Below the pieces are notes generated by a model. It made no database searches. It was not told the origin of the DNA and worked only from the letters and a program-made list of their open reading frames with translations. The translations under genes and the position numbers were made by a program. Below, piece by piece: positions 8,988-16,945 of a DNA stretch of 64,000 nucleotides. Source of the stretch: Desulfatibacillum alkenivorans DSM 16219 (GTDB lineage: Bacteria > Desulfobacterota > Desulfobacteria > Desulfobacterales > Desulfatibacillaceae); contig NZ_FQZU01000022.1 of NCBI RefSeq assembly GCF_900142135.1, forward strand, positions 30,707-94,706. The letters are read 5' to 3'. The number at the start of each line of letters is the position of its first letter. Position 1 is the first letter of the stretch.

Positions 8988-10994
8988 ATGGCAGTGGAAA
9001 AAGAAAAAGCCGGAACTGGATTTTGGGGAAGAATCCTTCACGTAAATCTGACGGAAGGCAGTTTTGAATACGAAGACCTGGACAGGGAAGTGTACGCCAA
9101 ATATTTGTCCGGGGTGGGCCTGGGCGCCAAGGTGCTTTGGGAGCGTCTGAAACCCGGCGTGGACCCGTTGGGGCCTGACAACATTCTGGGCTTCACCACC
9201 GGGGTGTTGACGGATACGCCTTCGCTGTTTACCGGGCGCTTTACCGTGGTGGGCAAGTCGCCTTTGTCCGGCGGGTGGGGAGACTCCAACTGCGGCGGAT
9301 ATTTTGCCCCTTTTTTAAAACGCTGCCAGGTGGACGCGGTCTTTTTTTACGGCGCGGCGGAAAAGCCGGTGTATCTCTACCTGGACGGCAAGGACGTTCT
9401 GATTGAGGACGCCGGCGAGATCTGGGGCAAGGATATTATTGAAACCGAGGAATACCTGAAAGCCAAGCACGGCAAGCGGGTTCAGGTGGCTTCCATCGGC
9501 CAGGCAGGAGAAAACAAATGCCGGTTTGCGGGCATTTGCAATGACGGAGGCAGGATCGCCGCCCGCAGCGGTCTGGGAGGGGTCATGGGCTCCAAGAATC
9601 TCAAGGCCGTGGTTGCCGCGGGTAAAAAGCGCGTAGGGGCCGTCCAAAAGGACGTCATGAAGGAGTTGACCAAGGAGTATCGGGAAAACCTTGGCAAAAT
9701 GCGCTTTCTGGAAAAAGTCCTGGACGGAAACGGCTTGGCCCTCACCGGCTGGATTACCCGGGTGCTGCCCATTTATCCCCGCCAGCCTTCCTTTTTATGG
9801 CGCACCATCCTGAGAAAATTCGGAACTCCGGGCCTGACCGCCATGAGCGCGGAATCCGGCGACAGCCCCATCAAAAACTGGGGCGGCGCGGGATGCAAGG
9901 ATTTTCCCCTGTCCACGGTCAAGGCCATCGGGCCGGACGCCGTGCTTCAATTCCAGAAAAAGAAATACGGCTGCTATTCCTGCCCGATTCAGTGCGGCGG
10001 AATCATGAAAGTGGACAAAGGCCCCCATCAATTGGCCGAAACCCACAAGCCGGAATACGAAAGCATATGCGCCTTTGGCGGCATGGCCCTGAACAATGAC
10101 GTGTACTCCATTTTCAAGCTCAACGACATGTGCAACCGGGCCGGGATAGACACCATCTCCTGCGGCGCCGTGTGCTCCTTTGCCGTGGAATGCTTTGAAA
10201 ACGGCCTTTTGACCGAAAAGGACACCAACGGCCTCAAGCTGGCCTGGGGCGACGGCGAAGCCTTGATCCGCCTGACCGAAATGATCATCAACCGGGAGGG
10301 GATCGGCGACGTCCTGGCCGAAGGCGTAAAAGTCGCCTCGGAACGCATCCAAAAAGGATCCGATGAATACGCCGTGCATTGCGGCGGGGTGGAGCCGCCC
10401 ATGCATGATCCGCGCATGGATATCGGTTACGGCATGGCCTACTACTGCGACCCCTCTCCCGGCCGGCACACCATTTGCTCCAACATGTACCTGGACCTGC
10501 AGGAATTGGAAAAGCAGTTCCCCAGCGCGGACAAGCCGGCCCAGTTCTTCACGGACAAGGAAAAATACCGCACCGACAACAAAGCCAAGGGCATCGCCAT
10601 CGACACCTATTTCAAAATGCTCGTGGATTGCAGCGGGTTGTGCTTGTTCGGCACCCAGGCCGGCGGCGGCATGCCTGTGGTCAAGTGGCTGAACGCGGCG
10701 ACGGGATTCGACTTCACTCCGGACGAGTACCTGGCCATCGGAGAACGGATCCATCAACTGCGCCACGCATTCAACGTGCGCGAAGGCATTAACGAGGCCA
10801 AAAACGCGCCCCACGGCAGGGTCTACGGCAATCCGCCTCTCAAGGCAGGCCCGTACAAGAACCTCACCCTGGATATGGACGCCCTGGGCAAGTACTATTA
10901 CGCGGAAATGGGCTGGGACTGGGAAACCGGCAAGCCCCATCCGGCCAGGATGAAAAACCTGGACCTGGAAACCGTGGCGGAGACGTTTAAATAA
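8988..10994 (+). CDS. Aldehyde:ferredoxin oxidoreductase family, tungsten-type
   Basis: Oxidises aldehydes to carboxylic acids (or the reverse) with ferredoxin as electron partner, using a tungsto-bispterin and a [4Fe-4S] cluster. It is 668 residues long. The N-terminal GRILHVNLTEG and the GxGLGAKVLWE / GRFTVVGKSPLSGGWGDSNCGG segments are typical of the AOR N-terminal domain. Cluster ligands are visible as C329-x2-C332-x3-C336 (CYSCPIQC) and a distal Cys at 548 or 552 (DCSGLC). The start after GGGGAAGGATC was chosen over an upstream in-frame ATG whose product would be non-coding in character. No MoaD-like or ferredoxin gene is adjacent. The gene ends in a strong terminator. Confidence 0.95.
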   Translation: MAVEKEKAGTGFWGRILHVNLTEGSFEYEDLDREVYAKYLSGVGLGAKVLWERLKPGVDPLGPDNILGFTTGVLTDTPSLFTGRFTVVGKSPLSGGWGDSNCGGYFAPFLKRCQVDAVFFYGAAEKPVYLYLDGKDVLIEDAGEIWGKDIIETEEYLKAKHGKRVQVASIGQAGENKCRFAGICNDGGRIAARSGLGGVMGSKNLKAVVAAGKKRVGAVQKDVMKELTKEYRENLGKMRFLEKVLDGNGLALTGWITRVLPIYPRQPSFLWRTILRKFGTPGLTAMSAESGDSPIKNWGGAGCKDFPLSTVKAIGPDAVLQFQKKKYGCYSCPIQCGGIMKVDKGPHQLAETHKPEYESICAFGGMALNNDVYSIFKLNDMCNRAGIDTISCGAVCSFAVECFENGLLTEKDTNGLKLAWGDGEALIRLTEMIINREGIGDVLAEGVKVASERIQKGSDEYAVHCGGVEPPMHDPRMDIGYGMAYYCDPSPGRHTICSNMYLDLQELEKQFPSADKPAQFFTDKEKYRTDNKAKGIAIDTYFKMLVDCSGLCLFGTQAGGGMPVVKWLNAATGFDFTPDEYLAIGERIHQLRHAFNVREGINEAKNAPHGRVYGNPPLKAGPYKNLTLDMDALGKYYYAEMGWDWETGKPHPARMKNLDLETVAETFK

Positions 10995-11034
10995 ATCCGG
11001 GAAGCATTTTTCCCGAGACAAATAGTATAGAAAG

Positions 11035-11075
11035 CCCCCGGTGATTTGTTTGAATCGCCGGGGGTTTTGTTTTTT
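11035..11075 (+). terminator. Rho-independent terminator of the AOR gene
   Basis: A GC-rich stem starting CCCCCGG and closing CGCCGGGGG (12 pairs with one G-T) is followed by TTTTGTTTTTT, 40 bases after the AOR stop codon. Confidence 0.9.
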
Positions 11076-11106
11076 ATGGCCGCCAGAACGGTTGTCTTTG
11101 GATTCA

Positions 11107-11351
11107 GCGCGGAGACCGCGCGACTACAATGGCGGGGAGACCTCGCAACTACGCAATGCATTGGTTCCAGTTTAGGTTTTTCGCCCGCCGACCATTCACA
11201 ATCTTGAAAATCGCTGCAGGCCGCACCTTTTGTTGCTGGCGCAACCCAGACAACAAACTGCGTTGTCTGGGCCACCCTGCTTCAGCGAGGAAACCTCGCA
11301 ACTACGGCGCGGGGGCCGCGCAACTACATAGCGAGGAGACCGCGCGGCTAC
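11107..11351 (+). repeat. Hairpin-repeat array 1 (five ~21-bp units plus a long repeat)
   Basis: Five copies of a short unit start at 11107, 11132, 11285, 11307 and 11331. Each is a small hairpin with arms such as GCGAGG / CCTCGC or GCGCGG / CCGCGC, a three-base centre (usually AGA, AAA or GGG) and a conserved tail AACTAC, GACTAC or GGCTAC. Arm pairs vary together so the pairing is mostly kept. Units 2 and 3 are separated by one copy of a ~123-bp repeat. The unit resembles REP-type extragenic palindromes. All copies point the same way, towards the aminotransferase gene. They explain why ORFs called here look coding but are not. Confidence 0.85.
11156..11278 (+). repeat. ~123-bp long repeat, copy 1
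   Basis: The stretch from ATGCATTGGTT to GGCCACCCT recurs at 12814-12937 with only scattered differences. It contains a perfect 10-base inverted repeat, CCCAGACAAC (11245-11254) and GTTGTCTGGG (11262-11271), around a 7-base loop, and next to it a smaller GTTGC / GCAAC hairpin. No open reading frame of note is shared by the two copies. Confidence 0.9.
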
Positions 11352-11479
11352 AATTTAGAGGCGCGCCCCATATCTCAAGCAATGCCTTGCACCTTGCAAA
11401 GAAAGGCCATGCGCGTTATTGTGCAGAGCAGCCTTCAATCCGAATTCACGCCAACCATTAAGCCAACGCCGAGGGAGCT

Positions 11480-12646
11480 ATGGATCACGTTTTTCAAAGC
11501 ACAGGCCATGAACTGAAAATCCCCAACATCGTGGACAGCCGGGGGATGTATGTCTTTGATGACCAGGGAAAGCAATACATGGACCTGGAATCCGGGGTGT
11601 GGTGCATTTCAGCGGGGCATAACAATCCCCGGATTAACGTTGCCATGATTCAGAGAATCGGGACGCTTATGCACGCCGGATTCTGCTATTCCAGCGAAAT
11701 CCTGGAGGAAGCCGCCCAGGCGGTCCTGAAAATCCTAGGTTTTGAAGACGGCAAGTGCGTTTTTCTCTGCTCGGGAAGCGAGGGCATAGAAATTTCTCGG
11801 CAGATATCCAAACACCTCACGGGAAAAAGCCTGTCCATGACGCTCCACGACTCCTATCTGGGTTCCTACGCTTCAGTGACGGATCGCAGCAAAGGGTGGT
11901 TTTTATTCAACTGGGACGCGTGTAAAACCTGCGATAAAATAGACTCCTGCGATCCCTCGTGCCGTTTGCTTAAGGAAATCCCGAAAGACGTTGCAGACTT
12001 TGTATTTGAGCCGGGAAGCTCGTCCGGGTTCGTCCGGTTTCCGCCCAAGGCCCTGATTCAAAACATTGTGGCAATCGTGCGCGGAAACGGTGGAAAAATC
12101 GTGATTAACGAAGTAACCACGGGCGTGGGACGCACCGGCAAGTGGTTCGGATATCAGCATTACGGCATCCAGCCGGATTTTATCGCCATAGGCAAGGGAA
12201 TCGGCAACGGATATCCGGTGAGCGTCGCGGCCCTAAGCAAACCGATTACCGAAGAACTGGAAGAAAAACCCTTCCATTACGCCCAATCCCACCAGAACGA
12301 TCCTTTGGGCGCCTCCGCAGCCAACGCAGTCATCAAGGAGATTGAAACCAAGGGCCTGATAGAAAACGCCGAAAGGATGGGAAGGCTGCTTTTACCTCAA
12401 CTGGAAGCCTTTGTGGACAATGAAATTGTTTTGGAGGTCCGGGGAAGAGGCTTGATGTTCGCCGTGGACATGATCGACGCCGAAACAACCAACGCCGTGT
12501 ATTCCGATTTGATCGAGCAGGGATATATCGTTGGCAACCGGGGGACGTCTTTCCGGATCGATCCGCCGTTGATCGTGACCGAGGAGGATTTGAACGGGTT
12601 TATTGAGGCGTTTAAAGGGGTTTTGGAGGCGAGAAGACCACGGTAG
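11480..12646 (+). CDS. Class III PLP-dependent aminotransferase family protein
   Basis: A fold-type I PLP enzyme of 388 residues. The PLP lysine is K239 in IAIGKGIGNGYPVS; the GVGRTGKWFGYQHYGI stretch is typical of class III (ornithine, acetylornithine, GABA type). Two oddities: the aspartate that normally contacts the PLP ring nitrogen (DEV motif) is N210 (VINEVTTG), and a four-cysteine cluster C148-x2-C151-x5-C157-x3-C161 sits in an insertion and could hold a metal or Fe-S cluster. A GAGGGAG ribosome site precedes the ATG. The gene is alone between two arrays of hairpin repeats and two copies of a ~123-bp repeat. Substrate is not predictable; other family activities (mutase, racemase) remain possible. 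Confidence 0.88.
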   Translation: MDHVFQSTGHELKIPNIVDSRGMYVFDDQGKQYMDLESGVWCISAGHNNPRINVAMIQRIGTLMHAGFCYSSEILEEAAQAVLKILGFEDGKCVFLCSGSEGIEISRQISKHLTGKSLSMTLHDSYLGSYASVTDRSKGWFLFNWDACKTCDKIDSCDPSCRLLKEIPKDVADFVFEPGSSSGFVRFPPKALIQNIVAIVRGNGGKIVINEVTTGVGRTGKWFGYQHYGIQPDFIAIGKGIGNGYPVSVAALSKPITEELEEKPFHYAQSHQNDPLGASAANAVIKEIETKGLIENAERMGRLLLPQLEAFVDNEIVLEVRGRGLMFAVDMIDAETTNAVYSDLIEQGYIVGNRGTSFRIDPPLIVTEEDLNGFIEAFKGVLEARRPR

Positions 12647-12667
12647 GAAAACGCATGACTACCTTTG

Positions 12668-13033
12668 GCGCGGGGGCCGCGAAACTAGGGCGAGGAGACC
12701 TCGCAACTACAGGACAACGGTTTCAGGGAAGAATTTCCGCTTGTATAGCGCCTCCGATTCCTGCTGGCTTTCTTGGCAGTTTTTTTTTAGCGCGGGGACC
12801 GCGCAACTACGTTATGCATCGGTTTCAGTTTACCCTTTTTCGTCCGCCGACCATTCTTAGTTTCGAAAATCGCTGCAGGTCGCACCTTTTGTTGCTGGCG
12901 CAACCCAGACAACAAACTGCGTTGTCTGGGCCACCCTAAAAGCAGGGCAAGCCCTGCGGCAACAATGGCGTGGGGACCGCGCGAAAAAGCGAGGAGACCT
13001 CGCAGCTACAATGCGCGGGAGCCGCGCGGCTAC
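12668..13033 (+). repeat. Hairpin-repeat array 2
   Basis: The same short hairpin unit as at 11107-11351 recurs at 12668, 12690, 12790, 12968 (degraded), 12989 and 13013, and a diverged relative (GCAGGG / CCCTGC, tail GGCAAC) lies at 12942. A second copy of the ~123-bp repeat is embedded at 12814-12937. A stretch of about 80 bases between 12711 and 12789 has no recognisable unit. The array fills the gap between the aminotransferase and the convergent RND transporter. Confidence 0.85.
12814..12937 (+). repeat. ~123-bp long repeat, copy 2
   Basis: Direct repeat of 11156-11278, same orientation. The right 75 bases, with the inverted repeat CCCAGACAAC (12904-12913) / GTTGTCTGGG (12921-12930), are almost identical; the left part has more substitutions and a one-base indel. 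Confidence 0.9.
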
Positions 13034-13055
13034 GGAACCGCAGATACAACCCCTT

Positions 13056-15479
13056 CTAATCTTTTTTAAATCCCCTTGTCAGGACGATCATGAGGGCCGG
13101 AGCCAGGGTGAAGTCCGCAGCCAATGCCACCAGGATGACCAGGCCGGTGAAAAATCCGAACTGAACCATGTGGAGCAGGGTTCCGGACAGGAGCACAAAA
13201 AAGCCGGCTGAAAGCACGAGGGAGGTGATAAGCAAGGCCCTGCCCGTGCCTAAAAAGGTTTCCCGAACCGCTTTGTCCACATCGCCCGTCACCTGGTGGT
13301 ATTTACGGAAATTGTAGATGAAATGCATGGTGTCGTCCACCACAAGGCCTATGGCGATGCTGCCTATCATGAGGGTGTTCATGTTCAGGCTGATATGAAA
13401 GGCGGCCATGATGCCCATGATCATCAATATGGGCAGGAGGTTGGGAAACATGGCGATGAGGCCGGTTTTTACGTCGCCGACCAAGAGAATCATCATGGCT
13501 GTGATAACCACAAAGGCTACTACGTAGCTTCTGGCCATGCTGTACAGGGCGGCGGGGATGGTCCGGGCCATGACCGGCATGAGCCCCGTGATGTTAATCG
13601 ACGCCCTGCCCTCGAACATCTTGTCCAATTTGCCTTTCCATTCCCTGACAAAGTCGTCGAAAATCACCGAGTCCACCCAGTTGGTTTTGACCGTAATCCG
13701 GGCTTTGGAAAACTGCTGATCCACGATGCGCTCCAGGTCGTCGGATCCGCTGTTTTCAAACAGCAAAAGCTCCTGGGCGATAAGCTCCTTGTCTTTGGGG
13801 ATGGAATAATGAGCCGGGTTGTTCTCGTGCAAGGCCTGGTTGGTTTCCTTGACCACGTTGACGATGGAGAGCGTCTTCCCGACTTTCAGCTCGGGATGCT
13901 CATAAACCATGAACTCTTCGCTCACCTTGTCCATGTCACCCAGGAGGTCCGGCGCCTGGATTCCGTTTTCCCGCCCGGTGTCCACCACCACTTCCATGCT
14001 TACGGTTCCCTGGAGGTCCTTCTCGATTTTGTTCAGGTCAATGTATACCTGCATGTCTTTGGGAAAATAATCCACAATGGCGTCGGAAAAATGGAGGGTG
14101 AAGCAAAGCCAGGCGGAAGCCGCAAAAAAAACGGCCGATACGGCGATAATAGCGACGGGCCTCTTAAGAGAAAAATCAGCGAACCATAGCAGCACTTTTT
14201 CCATGCCCTTGTTGGACGGTTTGATGGGCCGGGGCTTGACTGTCACCAGGGCCAGCATGGCCGGCAGCATGATAACGGTGAGCAGCAAGGCCAGCATAAC
14301 GCCGAAGGCGGCGAAAATGCCCATTTCGGCGATGGCGGTCAGTTCGGCGGTGGAAAAGGATAGAAGCCCGGCGGCGGTGGTCATGGACGTCATGACAATG
14401 GCCAGGCCTGAGTGGCCCAGGCTGTATGCAATGGCGTCCTCCTGGTCGTCGCCCAGGTCGATTCGGCGGTAAAACACGGCCAGGATGTGCACGGAGTCGG
14501 CCAGGCCAACGGCGACCAGGAAGGCGGGGATGGCCGTGGTGGTCATTTTAAAGGGCACGTTGGTCATGGCCATGAGGCCTATGGTGCAGAACGCCGATGA
14601 CAGAACAATAATCAAAGGCATAATCACGCCGGAAAATCGCCGGAATAGAAAAAACAGCAGAAAGGAGTTCAGGAACGTGGTGAAGATCATGCAGTTCCGG
14701 GTGTCTGTAAGCGTGGATTCGTTGAATACGTCCAGAATCACGGGCCTGCCCGTGGCCGCTACGTTGAAGTCAGGCGCTCGGAATCTATCCAGCAGCTTGT
14801 CCACCGCCAGCACCACCTCCCGGTTTTGCTCCACCGTAAAATAGCGCTTTGGCTTGCCGCCTGCGTCCTCCGTTTTTACGGGGGCGGGGTCCTCAAAGGC
14901 GTCAAAGGCCTGATCAAAGGCTTCCCCTCCGGCCGGAGCGTCAGCGTAGGCCTCGGTTTCTATGAGCAGGGCGGTAACGCGGCCGTCTTCGGACATGATG
15001 TGATTCCGGTACAAGGGGCTGGACATAACCCTCTCCCGGAGGTCCTCCATGGTCAGGCCGTTTTCCGGCCAGTCTTCCAGGAGGTCTTCCACAATCAGGG
15101 AGTCGCCCTCGCCCCGGGTGTTGCGGATGTTCACCAGGCTGGTGACTTCCCGCACGTAGGGAATTTCGTCTTCCAGGGCATGGTGCAGGTCCCGGAGCTT
15201 TTCCAGAAAATCAGGATCGAAAATCTCCGGCGGCTCCACGGCGATAACCATCATTTCCGCACGGCCGAACTGATCCCGGAACTTGTTATAGGCTATTCGG
15301 ATGGGGTCGTTTTCCCGGAGCATGGCCTCCGAAGAGGTGTCCACGCCCAGGTTGGGAACCTGGATGAAAAAGAACAGGCAGAAGACCAGGGAGGCGGCCA
15401 ACGTTTTTTTGGGATTTTCGTAAATCCAGCGCCCCAGGCGGCTGAACATATGTTCAATGCGGCTTCTTATGCCGGACAT
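13056..15479 (-). CDS. RND-superfamily exporter (MMPL / sterol-sensing-domain type)
   Basis: An inner-membrane transporter of 807 residues with two halves, each made of one membrane helix, a large periplasmic domain and five more helices. The transmembrane repeats carry the family's acidic proton-relay style motifs GLADSVHILAVFYRR and GLVVDDTMHFIYNF. This type (predicted exporters of the RND superfamily, related to MmpL and HpnN) usually moves lipids or hydrophobic compounds. A GAGG site precedes the ATG. It stands alone, without a membrane-fusion protein or outer-membrane channel gene. Confidence 0.9.
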   Translation of the reverse strand: MSGIRSRIEHMFSRLGRWIYENPKKTLAASLVFCLFFFIQVPNLGVDTSSEAMLRENDPIRIAYNKFRDQFGRAEMMVIAVEPPEIFDPDFLEKLRDLHHALEDEIPYVREVTSLVNIRNTRGEGDSLIVEDLLEDWPENGLTMEDLRERVMSSPLYRNHIMSEDGRVTALLIETEAYADAPAGGEAFDQAFDAFEDPAPVKTEDAGGKPKRYFTVEQNREVVLAVDKLLDRFRAPDFNVAATGRPVILDVFNESTLTDTRNCMIFTTFLNSFLLFFLFRRFSGVIMPLIIVLSSAFCTIGLMAMTNVPFKMTTTAIPAFLVAVGLADSVHILAVFYRRIDLGDDQEDAIAYSLGHSGLAIVMTSMTTAAGLLSFSTAELTAIAEMGIFAAFGVMLALLLTVIMLPAMLALVTVKPRPIKPSNKGMEKVLLWFADFSLKRPVAIIAVSAVFFAASAWLCFTLHFSDAIVDYFPKDMQVYIDLNKIEKDLQGTVSMEVVVDTGRENGIQAPDLLGDMDKVSEEFMVYEHPELKVGKTLSIVNVVKETNQALHENNPAHYSIPKDKELIAQELLLFENSGSDDLERIVDQQFSKARITVKTNWVDSVIFDDFVREWKGKLDKMFEGRASINITGLMPVMARTIPAALYSMARSYVVAFVVITAMMILLVGDVKTGLIAMFPNLLPILMIMGIMAAFHISLNMNTLMIGSIAIGLVVDDTMHFIYNFRKYHQVTGDVDKAVRETFLGTGRALLITSLVLSAGFFVLLSGTLLHMVQFGFFTGLVILVALAADFTLAPALMIVLTRGFKKD

Positions 15480-15663
15480 AAGGCCTCACGGGAGTTTTCA
15501 AACACGACAGTCTGAAATGCAGCAAAAGGTGAATAGGAGCGGAAAATTTATCAATCGGACGAATTTTATATATGGAACAGGCCTTGGGTTCAAGAATATT
15601 CTTGAACTTCCTTAAATTATCGGCGGGAGTCGACTCCCTGCCCCGACTCCCGGCCCAGGATTT

Positions 15664-16284
15664 TCAGGCGGCGCAACGGTTCAGGCTGAAAAAACCCGCG
15701 CAGGCGTCGGAAGCCGCTTCCGCAGCCTGGGCGGCCTTGCACCGGGCCGCCAACACGGCATTGGTCAGGAGGCCTTCCACCGGGCCGCTCAGGCAACTGA
15801 GGGCGCCTTTGCGGGGTTCGGGCGTTTCCTTCTCCAGGTACGGAACTGCAAACAGATAGTTGCTGGTGTAATTGGCCATTTTCATCATGCGGCAGATTTT
15901 TTGAATATAGTCCCTTTCCTCCGGGGTGTAGGCCTTTTCAAAAGCCTGGGCGTTTTTTCCCGTAGGCGTCTCGCCGCGCAGCACGGCCCAGTCCCTTGCC
16001 CAACGCAAGGCCAGCCATTCCTTTTTGGGGTAATCTTTTTTATACAGGGTGACCAGCTTTTGGATGTCATCCTCGCTCAGGCCGGCCCGCAGCCCCACCA
16101 GGGTGTGAACCTTGCTGCAGACGCCGCAATTATTGGCGATGGACACGCACAGGATGATTTTCTCCCGAAACTTGGGGTCCATCTTTAGAAAGGTCCCTGC
16201 AAAGGTGGGGCCTTTGAACATATTGGCGGCCGTCATGGCGGCGTCTCCCACGGTTTCGAAGGTGCGCATTTGTATGTCTTTCAT
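15664..16284 (-). CDS. AhpD-like / carboxymuconolactone decarboxylase family protein
   Basis: A 206-residue all-helical protein with the AhpD redox motif C53-x2-C56-x3-H60 (NNCGVCSKVH). AhpD-like proteins act in thiol-disulfide or peroxide metabolism. The ATG preceded by GGAGGGG was chosen; an in-frame ATG 60 bases upstream would run into the preceding gene's end and lacks a good ribosome site. It follows the YceI-family gene by 26 bases in the same direction, so the two are probably cotranscribed. The C-terminus is Ala/Cys-rich (AARCKAAQAAEAASDACAG), unusual for the family. Confidence 0.82.
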   Translation of the reverse strand: MKDIQMRTFETVGDAAMTAANMFKGPTFAGTFLKMDPKFREKIILCVSIANNCGVCSKVHTLVGLRAGLSEDDIQKLVTLYKKDYPKKEWLALRWARDWAVLRGETPTGKNAQAFEKAYTPEERDYIQKICRMMKMANYTSNYLFAVPYLEKETPEPRKGALSCLSGPVEGLLTNAVLAARCKAAQAAEAASDACAGFFSLNRCAA

Positions 16285-16310
16285 AGTTTTCCCCTCCAAA
16301 AAAATAAGGC

Positions 16311-16910
16311 CTATTCTTTTTTGATTCCCTCGATGGACAAGCAAACCTTGACCTCGTCCCCCAAGAGGCCGTTCAGTCCATAAACCATGCCGAAGTCGCT
16401 CCTTTTAAGCATAAATTCAGCGCTGAATCCGACACGCGCTTCTTTCTGCATGCCGAGCCCCACGCCGGTTTTAGTCACTTCAAAGGTCATGTCCCTGGCC
16501 GTCCCCGCCATGGAAAACACGCCCTGGACTTCGTACAGGCCTTCTGCGATTTTCTCCACCCGGGAGCTTTTGAAGCTCATGTCTGGATAGTCGGCGGCTT
16601 TAAAGAAGTCCTTGCTCTTAAGGTGGTCGTCCCGCATCTTATTGCGGGTGTCCACTTTTTTAACGGGTATGGTCAAGGCCACCGAACAGGCGTCAGGGTT
16701 GTTTTCGTCCAGGACGATTTTGCCCTCTATGACATTGAACGAGCCGTAAAACATAGCCACGCCCAGATGCTCTATTCCGAATATGGCCGAGGAGTGGACG
16801 GGGTCCACCTCGTAAACGTCGGCGGCCTGGGCCTTTTGCAGGGGGATGAAAACCAGCCCCAGGGCGATTAGGGCTGCAAAGAAAGCGGATTTGACTGTGA
16901 ATGCCTTCAT
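16311..16910 (-). CDS. YceI-family periplasmic lipid-binding protein
   Basis: A secreted lipocalin-like beta-barrel. Residues 1-29 form a signal peptide ending AQA. The mature part begins VYEVDPVHSSAIFGIEHLG and contains the SFNVIEG, DTRNKMRDDHLKSKDFF and SAEFMLKRSDFGM segments characteristic of YceI, whose members bind polyisoprenoids or other amphiphiles. A near-perfect AAGGAGGT ribosome site precedes the ATG. It is the first gene of a pair with the AhpD-like protein. Confidence 0.92.
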   Translation of the reverse strand: MKAFTVKSAFFAALIALGLVFIPLQKAQAADVYEVDPVHSSAIFGIEHLGVAMFYGSFNVIEGKIVLDENNPDACSVALTIPVKKVDTRNKMRDDHLKSKDFFKAADYPDMSFKSSRVEKIAEGLYEVQGVFSMAGTARDMTFEVTKTGVGLGMQKEARVGFSAEFMLKRSDFGMVYGLNGLLGDEVKVCLSIEGIKKE

Positions 16911-16945
16911 GGTCGACCTCCTTTGTTAATATTTTATCATGAAAT

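Noticed and set aside
9795..11021. 408-residue minus-strand ORF
   Set aside because: Antisense to the well-supported aldehyde:ferredoxin oxidoreductase gene.
11107..11351. Possible CRISPR array
   Set aside because: The repeats are 21-bp hairpins with irregular spacing (down to 0-5 bases) and no uniform spacers, and no cas genes are present.
11129..11461. 110-residue ORF after the AOR gene (and the similar ones at 12603-12939)
   Set aside because: Made of the hairpin repeats read as protein; the arrays differ in frame between copies and no ribosome site fits.
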